From NCBI GenBank assembly GCA_023078685.1, contig JALGAS010000010.1, positions 1,054,001-1,118,000 on the forward strand: DNA of 64,000 bases, in the 5' to 3' direction. A program made the translations under genes and the position numbers. Within the stretch, counting starts at the first letter, position 1. Each line of letters opens with the position of its first letter. Source of the DNA: Neopestalotiopsis rosae. Lineage: Eukaryota > Ascomycota > Sordariomycetes > Amphisphaeriales > Sporocadaceae. Below the pieces are notes generated by a model, which ran no database searches, was not told the DNA's origin, and worked only from the letters and a program-made list of their open reading frames with translations. Positions 52,555 through 63,787 of the stretch are shown here, piece by piece.

Positions 52555-55500
52555 ATGATGCGCCTGCTCGAGCTCCGCGATGGCGAGCTTACCCTCACCA
52601 GCCATGCACCTGGCAAGGTGCCAAGGTATGCGATACTTTCGCACACTTGGGGACCCGACACTGAGGAAGTCACATTCCAAGAGTTGATGAGCAAGCAATA
52701 CAAAGACAAAGAGGGGTATCAGAAGCTCAGGTTCTGTGGTGAGCAAGCGAAACGCGATGGTCTCGATTATTTTTGGGTCGACACTTGCTGCATCAACAAG
52801 GCGGACTCCACTGAGCTTTCGAGGGCCCTTAACTCTATGTTTCGCTGGTATCAAAACGCCGTTCACTGCTATGCATATCTCTCGGATGTGTCGACATCAT
52901 CCAAAGACTCGTGGGAGTCCCAGTTCCGGCGAAGCAGGTGGTTTAAGCGCGGGTGGACGCTTCAGGAACTTTTAGCCCCCGCCTCCGTCAAATTCTATTC
53001 AGTTGAGGAAGACTTTCTAGGCGACAAGTCTGAACTGGTGGATATGATTCATAATATCACGAAGATCGAAGTGGCGGCGCTTCAAGGAGCCTCTCTCGCC
53101 GAGTTTCCTATCCTTGAGCGCATGAACTGGTCTCGGCGACGTCAAACCAAAGAGGACGAGGATATTGCTTACTGCCTCTTCGGCATCTTTGATGTATTTA
53201 TTCCACTCATATATGGAGAAGGGAAACAAAACGCCATGGGCCGACTAGAAGAGGCTATTGAGAAGCGGACGGGCGGCTCACAAGGCCCTGGTACACCAAG
53301 TAAGCATGCTTCATCTCATGTCATGCATGTGGCTAATCACATAAACAAGGACCGAGACAAACATCCCATCTGATTCTCCCATTTGGGCAAAATGAGGACT
53401 TTGTGGGGCGGGAAGACATTCTCTCTCAGCTAGTCAACAGGATAACTCCCAGTGCGCGCAAATTCGATTGTCAAAGAACAGTGCTCGAAGGCCTCGGCGG
53501 TGTCGGCAAGACTCAAATCGCTCTCGAGGCTGCATACCGCGTCCATGAACGAGATTCGAGAAGTTCCATCTTTTGGGTCCCAGCTATTTCCATGACGACC
53601 TTTGAGAACGCCTACAGACAAATTGGTCGCGTACTTGGAATACCAGGTCTCAATGGCGGTCAAACGGACGTCAAAACCAAAGTCAAATTGGCACTTGAAC
53701 AGAGTACCACCGAGTGGCTCTTGATCATTGACAATGTTGACGACATTTCATTGCTAACTCAGGACGGCCTGCAAGAGTATCTACCCTTCCACCGCAATGG
53801 TTCGATTTTCTTTACCACGCGCAATCATGAAGTTGCTGTGCAGCTCGACGTTCCGCCAAAACATATATATAAGATCGAAGAGATGAGTGAATTCGAAGCA
53901 CTCGAGCTACTACAGAACAATCTCAAGCCTCGCCAATACCAGAACTGCCCTGAAGCAACGAGAGATCTCATCAAGCATTTGGTCTATTTGCCACTTGCCA
54001 TCAAGCAGGCATCCGCATATTTGTCAAAAACTGGAGAGACCACAGAAGCGTACTTGAAGTATTGTCTTGCGTCTGATGACACCCAAATGGAGCTCCTTAA
54101 TGTCGAATTCGAAGAGCGATGGCGTTACTCGAAAAACACGAACCCAATCACAACAACGTGGCTTATTTCATTCCAGCACCTCGAGCAGTCATACCCATTA
54201 GCGGTGGACTACCTCCAGTTTATTTGCTTCTTGGCTGAAAAGGATATTCCGATATCTCTGTTACCTTCGGGGGACAATGAAAGAGAAGAAGCAGAGGCTA
54301 TTGGAATTTTGGAAGGCTACGCATTTATCAGTCTGCGCGAGCAAGCCCAATCGTTTGATATCCATCGCCTGGTACGATTAGTAACTCGAAACTGGATAAA
54401 GGCCGAATGGGAGATGCACTGTTCGAACGCAATACAACAAATGAGACTGATCTATCCTTACCCAGAACACGAGAATCGCCAGCTTTGGATGAGCTACCTA
54501 CCTCATGCTCAAACAATTTTGACCGAGCAAAACTATTGTACAGACAAACTTGCTGTCGCAGAACTTTCATTGAATGTCGGAAAGAGCTACATCGAGCTTG
54601 GACGGTACAAGGATGCGGAAGACATGTTTCGACGTGCCATCGAGCTATGGACGCCCTTTGAAGACGAGCAAGCCAACGTAAGGGGCTCTTTGAATTGGCT
54701 AGCGAATTCACTGAAGGATCAGGGAAAATATCAGGACGCAGAAGATATTTTTCGCACATTACTCGATTCGGAAGAGGCAGTACAAGAAATGGGTGATCAT
54801 TTATTACATAATCTAGCCGCCGTGGTTGACCAGCAGGGAATGTACGAAGAAGCGGAGCAATTGTTTCAACAGGCACTGGAAGGCTATTTGTCCAAGCTAG
54901 GCCCGGACGATCCGTTGTCACTAGATACCATGAACAGTATCGCCAGAAATCTCGTCAATCAAAGGAAGCTGTCGGAAGCAGAAGAGCTTTTTCGCCATAT
55001 TCTCGAAAAGAGAACATCAATACTCGGTCTAGAGCATCCAGAGACAATGGACACCTCCTTCGAAATAGCCGGAACTCTCTCTAGGCAAGAAAAGAACGAT
55101 GAAGCGGGAGAAATGTATCGAGAGTGCTTTCAACGACAACTAAGAGTCTTAGGTCCAGAGCATCCCAATACACTGGACAGCGCCGGCAATATTGGCTATT
55201 TGCTTCACAAGCAAGGTAAACATTTAGAGGCGGAAACGATTCTTCGCCAAACACTAGACATAGAGAAAAGAGTGCGGGGCCTTACGCATCCAGGCACATT
55301 GGAAACTATGGACATCATTGCAGGGGTGCTCGAATCCCAAGGGCGATATGATGAGGCAGAAGCCATGACACGAGAAGTGTTCGAGTCGAGAAGATCGGTG
55401 CTTGGTCCAAAGCACCCAGATACTTTACGGGTAGAAAGTGACCTTCAGGATCTCCTGGATCGCAGAGCAGAAACTGAGCGGCCATCCGGCTCTGAAGACT

Positions 55501-55589
55501 CCGATGAAGAAGATTCCGATGAACAAGGTTCCGATGAAGAAGATTTCGATAGAGAAGATTCCGATGAAGAAGGGGGCGTTGTACTATAA
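52555..55589 (+). CDS. NLR: HET + NB-ARC + TPR
   Basis: Exon 1 is 52555-53299 and exon 2 is 53350-55589. The 50-bp intron (GTAAGC, branch GCTAATC, ACAAG) gives 994 aa. The N-terminal HET domain is of the HET-D/E type: MRLLELRDGELTL, RYAILSHTWG, YFWVDTCCINKAD, WFKRGWTLQELLAPASVKFY and YCLFGIFDVFIPLIYGEG. A linker (FGQNEDFVGRED) leads to NB-ARC with P-loop GLGGVGKT (296-303), Walker B LLIIDNVDD, FFTTRN and LVYLPLAIKQAS. Six or more TPR-like 42-residue units follow (YKDAEDMFRRAIELW, YEEAEQLFQQALEGY, LEAETILRQTLDIE). The tail is a (D/E-E-D-S-D-E) run of about 30 residues. This layout is a full allorecognition NLR with a HET death domain as output. I prefer the ATG at 52555 because family proteins begin MRLLxL. 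Confidence 0.93.
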
Positions 55590-56417
55590 GTATTGGCTGC
55601 AAATTGGCACGAGTTGCTGTTCTCATATATGAGATCGACCAATGATCAAAACTGCCTTGACTAACGTCGGTCTTCATGTATGATACGCGATAAAAGTGAC
55701 CATACAAGATGACACTGCCTGCTTTGGCCTGGTAAATACAGGAAAATCCAGGCAACTCATGTGGATTTAAGACGGCCCTACACAAAGTTCGCGCACATCG
55801 CTATTAGTTGTGTACTTTGCATCGCGGCTCCTGTATAGTTGGAGACTTTTCGAGCAAGTAGGATGATTTGCAATGATAAGGGCGCCATTGTATCTAGTCA
55901 AGAATGACCTGACCGGACCCGTACCGTGGAAAACATTTGAGCTATAAGATGAGTAGTTTGTTGAAACCACGTCCCATCGAATGGGTCAAGAAGACGTCAG
56001 TGCTGACCCAATTCTCGTGTACACACTCGTAAGTTTGGTGGTTCGAGTTGTGGTGTGAGCCCTGCTTCGACCAGGAGGACCGCTCTGGCAATTGAGCATA
56101 CCATCACACGTGAAGTCAGCCATAGCCTCAGGATATCATTGGCTCATTACTTCAGATGAACTAGACTTTTGTCGGCGGCTTCCATAAAGTGATTGTCGAT
56201 CAAAGCGAGCCTCGTTTCCGTAACAGGCAATGTTTCGGCTCAGTGCGCGCACAGGCACTTGATCATTCTCGGCATGGGCGCCACCAACACCAAGTTCAGA
56301 CGAAACAAGAAGGCATCGATATAAGTTCGGCGACACGTCTCTTGAAAATGATTTCCCGGTAATTTTGAAATTCTTATGAAGAAAGACTTTCGCTGCGAAG
56401 GTCTACAATTCGAAAAG
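55590..56417. other. intergenic
   Basis: No supportable gene. An in-frame ATG at 56376 could lengthen the next gene by 14 codons. Confidence 0.5.
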
Positions 56418-57098
56418 ATGCCAGAAAAAACCGAGTCGCAGCCCTTTTTATACTCTGACGATCCGACGCCAAGAGAACCACCAAATGTAGAAGATGCTCC
56501 ATTTTTAGCACCACAGCGACAACACCGCCTGGTAACACATTTCGGCGTGGCGGTCGGCACGTCGTTACTATGGATCCTGGTTCTCTTCTTTTGCCGCGCG
56601 ACATCAACGCCATCAAGTACAACACCCACCACAAATGACATGACCTCGCCCCGCCACAACATCACCACAGGCGCGCGCCTCCTACAATGCGGCAGCACAC
56701 CGCAAGAAGCCCGCGCCAACAACTGCAAATACGACATCCTCTTAAACAATTGGGTCCCCGCGCCCTGCTTCGACCAGGAGTGGATCGACGAGTACACCGA
56801 CGACCTAAGCTGGGGCGCCTACGCCGACGAGAACATGACGCAAAAGCTGAGCGTCGAGGAAATGTCCGAGGTGGATCACTATTATACTTCCATCCGCGAC
56901 CACGTTAACCACTGCGCCATCATGTGGAAGAAGCAGTTTTGGGTCCTGTACGAGGGGCGGTCGGCGTTTGATACGGTTATCTCCTCGCCTGGGCACACTG
57001 AGCACTGCGCTTTGTATCTTATGGAGTCGGCCGAGGCAAACTTTACCGAGCCTACAAAGACGCAGATGGGTTTTGCTGGGTGTTGGGTGCGAGATTGA
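56418..57098 (+). CDS. type II membrane protein of unknown function
   Basis: Single exon, 226 aa from the ATG at 56418 (240 from 56376). A short cytosolic N-terminus (SQPFLYSDDPTPREPP) precedes one transmembrane helix (THFGVAVGTSLLWILVLFFC, about residues 40-60). The rest is lumenal or extracellular: a CGSTPQEARANNCKYDILLN segment, WVPAPCFDQEWIDEYTDD, then a helix with HVNHCAIMW and a C-terminal TEHCALYL. These paired HC elements mark a widespread uncharacterised ascomycete family. It is reminiscent in layout of UstYa-type proteins, whose HxxHC motifs are different, so I do not assign that function. N-x-T sites fit a secretory-pathway location. Confidence 0.75.
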   Translation: MPEKTESQPFLYSDDPTPREPPNVEDAPFLAPQRQHRLVTHFGVAVGTSLLWILVLFFCRATSTPSSTTPTTNDMTSPRHNITTGARLLQCGSTPQEARANNCKYDILLNNWVPAPCFDQEWIDEYTDDLSWGAYADENMTQKLSVEEMSEVDHYYTSIRDHVNHCAIMWKKQFWVLYEGRSAFDTVISSPGHTEHCALYLMESAEANFTEPTKTQMGFAGCWVRD

Positions 57099-57529
57099 GA
57101 ATTGGGAAAATGAGATGTTGATGGCGTTCGAGGGGTCATACTAGACGAAAGCAGACACAAATATAATTGGAAGTTAACTACGAAATACAAGTTAAGCATA
57201 TTTTGGCCACTGAATCCTTTGTTCAGCTGCATGAGGACAAGGTTTTTTCTGTTTATAATAAGCATAAGTCTAATAATTGACAAGGACAAGGCCAGAGGCA
57301 CCATGCAATGTACAATGCCCGTTGTCGAAGCACACACAAAGTCAATTCACAAAGCCTTTGTAGGCAAAATCTGCTCTTCAGGTTGACACGTTCGAACAGC
57401 ATCCTAGAGTAATTTTTCACAAGAAATGTCAGTTTATTGTACCTTTTCCATCAGCAAATCCAGCTGCCCAAGGAAATCAAGAAAATATCACGCACGACGA
57501 AATATCCAGGGTATCCGATATCCTACCTT
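57099..57529. other. intergenic between convergent genes
   Basis: Nothing recognised. Confidence 0.5.
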
Positions 57530-60196
57530 TTACCGTGTCCGATCATGACTGCGGTGACTGTCGATGAAATCACCCAGCGTCGTCGTCGCCTGCGAGTCCT
57601 TTCTCCATGCCACATTGCTCGCCGAGTCAATCGGCCGAACTTCAGATGAATTGTCGCCCCAGTTACGCCCTCCTCCTCTCCCCTGGTCCATCATGCGCGG
57701 TGAGCCGAATCGCGGCGTTGGAGGTGTGTCAACGTTGGGACTATAGGGGTACACTTGGCCCCGGCTTCGGGCAGCGTCTCGGGCCGCGCGCTCTTCGGCT
57801 TCGCGGTTCAGTTTCGCGTAGCCTTCATACCGTGGTCGCCCATTTGCAGCCGCGTTGCTCCTGCTACCGCCTGATCTTGGGCTCATTGGCACGTCGTCAT
57901 TTCGGTTAGCAGTTCTTCGAGCACGCTCCTCTGCTTCGCGGTTCAGTGCTGCGTACCCTTCGTACCGCGGTCGCGCGTTGGATGACGTATTGCTCCGATT
58001 TCCTCCTGACCTCGGGCTCATCGGTTCGTCATTGGCCCTCCTGGCACGCTCCTCCGCTTCACGATTCAGTGCAGCGTAGCCTTCGTACTGCGGCCGAGGA
58101 GGGCCGCCGCCGCTAATACCACCACCAGTTCCTGCAAACCGAGGACTTATCGGGGTCATCATCTCACCATCCCTCTTGACACGCTTGCTCTCCTTGCGAA
58201 CAAATGGGTTGGCCTCGACGGGGACCTCCTTGATTTTACCCTTGTTCTGGCGCAAGTATTTCTTGTTCGTCATCGTCAAGTGCGAGGCCGCCACCGACTC
58301 GTCGTCGTGAAACAGGTACTTGCGGCGATCGGCCTTGGTCTGCGGCGGGCGCGCGGGTGGCCTACTGGCAAAGTCTGTGGGTCCCGGCATCGGGGGTCGC
58401 GGCGGCGGACGCTGCTGTTCATCGTACTCGAACGGATCTTCCCTTCCACCACGGGAGGACGAATGCGGCGAGAAAGTTCGGTTGCTTCCGCGGTCGGGTG
58501 AGAGACTGGGTACGGAAGATAATCCAGGCACCGATGAGGTCGTGTCAACGTGAGGGAGATCATTTCTGCCCCTCTGGCTATCCGTGTAGCGCGATGGGAT
58601 CTGTGGCATTGGGGGTTGCCCTGCCAAGTTGACCGACTCAAAGGCGTCCGCCGTCGTGTAGACTGAAGCATCTTCCCACTCGGATCGGGCATCCGCATCG
58701 GGATGCAGTATCGCAGGTTCTGCCTCTCTCACTGGTTGTTCCCAGCCTTTGCGTGCCGGCTGATACGACTCGGCTCGTTTGTCTCTCCTAATGTCGAGTG
58801 CTTCTGGAAGGGCTGATCGATTGGTTGCAAATGCCGGGTGAACGCTTTCTGTGTCGAGGTTACCCAGGTTGGTCTTGGTCGTACTGAACGCCTGCTGCTG
58901 ATACCAACTCTGGACCTTCAAGACACTTGCCGCTTCCTCCGCATAGTCCCTCTCGTCGTACTCGTGCTGGTAAGTATCGTCCTGTTCGTTCACGTCGTTG
59001 TTATTCCTTGGCGTATGATGTTGGTTATTGGCCGATGCGGGCTGTCCCTCGGCAGCAGAACGATTGACAGAAGCGTCAGCCGGTGATGCGGGCGCGCCCG
59101 TTCGCGCAGTACCTTGTCCTGCACGGTTTTGTAAGTCTAGCCCGAGCCGCTGAAAGTCGGCAATGACTGAATCGGTATACATACCTCTCACATCGACAAC
59201 GGTTCCGTCCCGGTACACGCTGGCCGCATCGGAAACGTTGTGCAGCTCAGCCATGTTGCGCTGCAAGGCGGCAGACTCGAGGTTCGTCTGCGGCAAGCGG
59301 ATATTGAAACCTCGATCCGCGCCGCGCGCTTCCGTCACATGGTCGCTATCGTCTCCCTTGGTACGCAGCATCTGTCGATACGTGCCCTTGCCCTTTCTTG
59401 CCGCCTTCTGCTTGTCCGCGCTGAGCTTGCTGATCGACGGCCAGATTTGCACCAATTCTGCGGCAATACCTTCAGCCCGACCACGCACTTCGGCCTCGTT
59501 GTCCTTGAGACATCTGAGCCAACAATCCACCACGCGGAACAAGTATACCGGACGTCTTCTCTTCCGTTTCCCACGCGCCCTGGCATCCCGGTTGAAGTTC
59601 CTGACGTCATCCATGCGAACTTTGACCCAGGCAAAGAGATCCGCCAAGATCTGACCATTGGCACCAATGGCGGCGAGGATACAAGCCTCGCAGCTGCTCT
59701 CGATCCTCACAAATCGGTCGTCGTGGGGGGATGTCCCGAACAAATCCTCGAAGACTTTTCGGCTTACCCAGAATGCGTGTATCGAGTCGAGCCTGGTCAA
59801 AAATGCAGAGATTGCTGGATTCTTGCCCGGCCACTCGCGAAGCGCACTCATATAGTCACCGCTCACCTCACTGGTCAGAGCCAGGAAGATTTCGCGAATG
59901 AGAAACTGGTTCAGACGCTCGTGGGCGTGACAGAGAATCGCACGTGGTGGTAAGACCTTGTCCTCATCCTCTTGATGCTTGTCGAGCTTGGTCAACATAT
60001 CGATGCCAAAGCGTTGGGGCCTGTTCTTGGTGTTCAGCAGCGTCTTTGGCAGGCCCTCCACCTTCTCCTTCTGACTATTGAGCCATCGGTTTGATGGACG
60101 CGCGATGCCATAGTCCGGACGACGGCTGAGGACTTCAGTCAGCTGTAGCACGTCCTTCTTGGACAGCTCGCGGAGTTCCACGATTGCCGGTCTCAT
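57530..60196 (-). CDS. large mostly disordered protein with triplicated C-terminal repeat
   Basis: Single exon, 888 aa. The N-terminal 290 residues look folded and helical (KKDVLQLTEVLSRRPDYGI, HERLNQFLIREIFLALTSEV, VYLFRVVDCWLRCLKDNEAE). The remainder is disordered and rich in Ser, Pro, Arg, Asn and Gln. Near the end three copies of a unit RPxYEGYAALNREAEERARR, each followed by MSPRSGG-type linkers, lie at 57755-58096. I recognise no family. The SPR/SPxR sites are potential proline-directed kinase or SR-kinase targets, which is notable because the next gene is a LAMMER kinase, but no link is shown. The start at 60196 follows no better upstream ATG. Possibly a cytoskeletal or signalling scaffold; not assigned. 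Confidence 0.75.
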   Translation of the reverse strand: MRPAIVELRELSKKDVLQLTEVLSRRPDYGIARPSNRWLNSQKEKVEGLPKTLLNTKNRPQRFGIDMLTKLDKHQEDEDKVLPPRAILCHAHERLNQFLIREIFLALTSEVSGDYMSALREWPGKNPAISAFLTRLDSIHAFWVSRKVFEDLFGTSPHDDRFVRIESSCEACILAAIGANGQILADLFAWVKVRMDDVRNFNRDARARGKRKRRRPVYLFRVVDCWLRCLKDNEAEVRGRAEGIAAELVQIWPSISKLSADKQKAARKGKGTYRQMLRTKGDDSDHVTEARGADRGFNIRLPQTNLESAALQRNMAELHNVSDAASVYRDGTVVDVRGMYTDSVIADFQRLGLDLQNRAGQGTARTGAPASPADASVNRSAAEGQPASANNQHHTPRNNNDVNEQDDTYQHEYDERDYAEEAASVLKVQSWYQQQAFSTTKTNLGNLDTESVHPAFATNRSALPEALDIRRDKRAESYQPARKGWEQPVREAEPAILHPDADARSEWEDASVYTTADAFESVNLAGQPPMPQIPSRYTDSQRGRNDLPHVDTTSSVPGLSSVPSLSPDRGSNRTFSPHSSSRGGREDPFEYDEQQRPPPRPPMPGPTDFASRPPARPPQTKADRRKYLFHDDESVAASHLTMTNKKYLRQNKGKIKEVPVEANPFVRKESKRVKRDGEMMTPISPRFAGTGGGISGGGPPRPQYEGYAALNREAEERARRANDEPMSPRSGGNRSNTSSNARPRYEGYAALNREAEERARRTANRNDDVPMSPRSGGSRSNAAANGRPRYEGYAKLNREAEERAARDAARSRGQVYPYSPNVDTPPTPRFGSPRMMDQGRGGGRNWGDNSSEVRPIDSASNVAWRKDSQATTTLGDFIDSHRSHDRTR
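57755..58096 (-). repeat. three tandem 38-44-residue coding repeats
   Basis: Three units start RPQYEGYAAL, RPRYEGYAAL and RPRYEGYAKL, with NREAEERA conserved in all three and an SPRSGG motif between them. Spacing is slightly uneven. Confidence 0.8.
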
Positions 60197-61324
60197 TCCG
60201 CACAGATCTTGTGTCTTGGCCGGCTATGTCAATGATTCTTCTTTGCTGTGTAAGATTAAAAATTATGTCTCGTCTTGGAGTCGTATATTCACTGCCGGAA
60301 CCGGCCCGGAACCTATATATTTGACAAGGTTTAATATGTTCGACTTTTGTTGAGTCTTAGACATGGGTATCAGGTCCAGACTGAGGAGCAGTTACCTAAA
60401 AAAAGTGTGGTTTATAAATATGCCCACGGCAGGCAATTCGTGCCCACGGACTCGGTACAACAAGAAGTTTCTGGACAAAGAAACATCAGCCTTGACAGGG
60501 CCGAGGATGCCGGAACCGTTGGTGTCACGTTCTTTGTCAATCTACGTCTGGCGGCGAGATTCGACAGCCGTACCAAGACAAGGCCATTGTTGTAGGTCAT
60601 ATAAGTACGCTGTCCCAGGTGTGTCGGGTATCTGTCAAAGCCAAAAGGTATACATTGTTCAAGACTAGCGGCTTGTGTTGCAAGTCAGATCAACCTGTCA
60701 TATCGGCTGAGGATGTTTTCACTCACCGATCAGCGACCACAACCTATACTCCATCACTTTGAACAAATAGATGCATCTGAACTCCGTAAATAGTTTCGTA
60801 CAGTAACGTATTGGCGATATGCAGATATCGCTGTTGATGCTGATTCAAGTTCTCGTTAAATGATATATACAAAGGGACATTTGTCGGTACTCGAGTTGTT
60901 GCAGGTCCTGAAGTCTCAACCTAGTTTTGTTCTATGTCAAAGGATTATCCGCTCGCGGTTGGAACAGGCAGGAAATTGCTGAACACGAGACTCTGTGTAT
61001 AGGTTGTATCCCTATCCTCATCACCTAGCGCCTGTCCATCCGTAGACAAAAATTCCACCACAGTTAATAGGATGCCATGTCATGTTATGATTTGTTTGTA
61101 TGTATTATGACCTCATCCTTCCTGTCCGAATATACACATGCGCCGTGGTATCAATGCAAAAGTGGTGAATGATTTGAGTGCAGTGTTGTCCGGCATTTCT
61201 ACCCCAAATTTGCATCCAATGTGGATGTTCCGAAGTTCTCATGGCTTGCTGAATAATCTCAATCAGCTTGAGTGTTGACATTGTTGTCATCTGGTGTGGC
61301 TTCCTGTTTGACAACTGTGCTTTT
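60197..61324. other. intergenic
   Basis: This stretch holds the upstream region of the 888-aa gene and the 3' region of the kinase gene. No gene is supported. Confidence 0.5.
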
Positions 61325-63787
61325 CTATAGCAAAGGTGGCAAACGGTTGCCATAGTCGGGCTCTGCTCTGATACGCTCATTGCGTATCTTGGCTGCCTCT
61401 GTTCCGTCGTCTGGAATGGCTCGTTCCCGGAACCACGGGTGCTCCAAAGCCTGTCTCGCCGTAATTCGCTTGGACGGATCGTATATGAATATCTTTTCTA
61501 GAAGATCCAAGAACAACTTCAAGAAGTTGCTGGACGCCGGGATAATATCCTGAGTAAATAGTTAGTTACCTGCTTGTTTTGCAATTAGAGTACATCACAC
61601 ATACCGATAGGCGTTTCATGTTCTTCACGAATCGCCTGGATGCCCGGGTGGTCTCTGCCGTAGGGTAATCAAGTTTGGCCCGTTTAAAGTACCTGCAATC
61701 CGTTAGTAAACGACAATCATATAACGTTGGCTTGTGAGAATCCTTACTTGGCGGCCTGATTGCTACTTGAGCCACTCCGCGAGGACATCTTTGAGACTTG
61801 TGAAATCAAGTGCGTGTCGATGCGGCTATCGCAAACATTCTCCATCATGGCCAGATGCTCCAGGTTATCATGCGTCTGGAAGAGAGCATCTCCAGTAAAG
61901 AATTCCACCAGGATACAGCCAATACTCCAAATATCGCAAGGGAATGACCATCCCAAACCCAGGATGATTTCCGGCGCACGATAATGACGAGTGCTGACAA
62001 CAGAAGAATGATATTCATCCTCAAAAGTTGCCGACCCGAAATCAATCAGGCGAATTTCTGTATCCAAGAGAACCTTGCGTTGGTTGGCTTGCCTGTTCGT
62101 TCCAGCAGACGAAGAAGGCATCCTGCGGTTGTATGTGAACGTCTGGTATGCATTATCGCATAGCAGAATGTTCTCAGGCTTGAGGTCTGTGTGGATAAGG
62201 TTGAGGTCGTGCAGGACTGGCCAAAGTTAGCATTGCATATAGGACGACAAAGACGTGCATGTTACTCACAAGCGACACTCGTGAAGAGCTGACGCGCAAA
62301 GCTCTGGATCTGACTGTTGGGAAATGGGACGAAGTTGTTCATCTTCAAGAAGTCAAAGACACTTGAGCCCAGCAGATCCATGACGATACAAATATGGCCG
62401 CGGTAGTCGAAGCAGTCCCGCAGGTGTATGCATCGGTTGCGGTTCTCGGGGTCGTTTGCCTTTAGAGTTTGCAGTACTCGTAGCTCTATCCTCGAAGCGT
62501 CACGGTATTTTTGAACGGAGCGAATGATTTTGATGGCGACGAGTTTGTTTCTTTTGCGGTCTCTGGCTTGAACGACTTTTCCGAACGTTCCTTGGCCGAG
62601 CAATTTGATCATTTGATCTGCACGCGATGTTAATCATAGATCCAGGATGGTGGTGGCCAGCCTCAACTTACATTGTGTGGTGAGCTCGGCATCGGGAACG
62701 ACAATATAATGGCCATCGTCATCATCAACTTTGACATTTTGGTATCTCTGAGCAAGCGGTGTAAGCAATGAATCGGATCAAAAACGCAACAAGTTGGACT
62801 TACATCATTGACTACTCGAACTGCAACCTCTCCCGACTTCTTGACTGGCTTTGTCGGCGGCTTGTAGCTTTGATATGAGTCGTTTAGAACTTCGACTTCT
62901 CGACGCTTGGCCTCTTGAGCCAGCTGTTGTCGTGTAGTTCGCTTTCTCTTCTGGCCCGTCAATGATGCTTCATATTCGTGGCCATTCGACGACAGTGATG
63001 CCAAAGAAGTTGGGGCAGTCGTGTTGTGTGTTGATGTGGTCCGATCTGTCGACGTCGAAGTGCTAGTCGGCGTGGCGATATGCGATCCATTAACAACTCT
63101 GCCATTCGTGTGGGGGTAGGCATCTTCCTTCCTGCGCTTCTTTGCCGCATGGCGCGAGGTGTCTGAGCCATTCGTCATGCCAGTTGTGTATGTCCTCGAG
63201 GAGTGGACCGACGACACGTCCTTGGCGTCGGCCTCGGGCTCTGGCGTGTCATCAATTACAATGATCTCCTTGGGCAAACCATTTTGATAAAATTTATCCC
63301 AGTCAGGCTCCTTTGATCTTCTACGTTTCCGCAATGGAGCATCGCCCTGTTGCAGGTGCGATTGCGTCGATGAAGCGGAAGCAGGCATGTTGCCGTAGTA
63401 GTTTGCGTCAGAGCGAGTGGTCGAAGCCGAATCAGTTCTGGCGTAGTCCTGAGTCCGTTCAGAGGCTGAGGTCACCGGATGGGCAGTGGCCCCATTTGCC
63501 GTTGGGGTCCTGTATGGATGCTGACTTGCAGCATAGGCCGAAGTGGTGTAATTGCTCGCCGATGTGTACGACGAGGCAGGAATCGAGCGAGTTGATGCTG
63601 TCGAGGACACCACGGAGGCGCTGGAGGTGGGGAGGATAGGGTTTGCTGGGGCGACGGCTGGAACGGCGGGTGCGCGATAAGCGGCGCTGTGGCCGTTGTT
63701 CTGCAAAAACGGCGGGTAATGAGAGTGCTGGTGAGGGTGACGGTACTGGGGAGGCAAAGTGGCCGTCGCGGTTGTGGGCGTTGACAT
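61325..63787 (-). CDS. LAMMER-family dual-specificity protein kinase (six exons)
   Basis: Exons 63787-62804, 62747-62672, 62617-62270, 62216-61748, 61692-61605 and 61549-61325 give 729 aa; all introns are 53-56 bp with GT-AG ends. The N-terminal 330 residues are disordered, Ser/Thr-rich, with nuclear-localisation-like basic runs ([22 protein letters not shown]). The kinase domain begins [15 protein letters not shown]. The Lys is in LVAIKIIR, the catalytic loop is [12 protein letters not shown] (Thr in place of Arg of HRD, as in CLK/LAMMER kinases), and the activation segment starts [15 protein letters not shown] with [11 protein letters not shown]. The family motif is EHLAMMENV. The C-terminus holds [17 protein letters not shown]. 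Relatives (Lkh1/Kns1/CLK) phosphorylate SR proteins and control stress, morphology and TORC1 output. The start at 63787 (MSTPTT) was preferred over an ATG 48 bp upstream. Confidence 0.93.

Noticed and set aside
55980..56080. ggttcgagttgtgg resembling a tRNA B-box
   Set aside because: No acceptor stem, D-arm or anticodon arm can be built around it.
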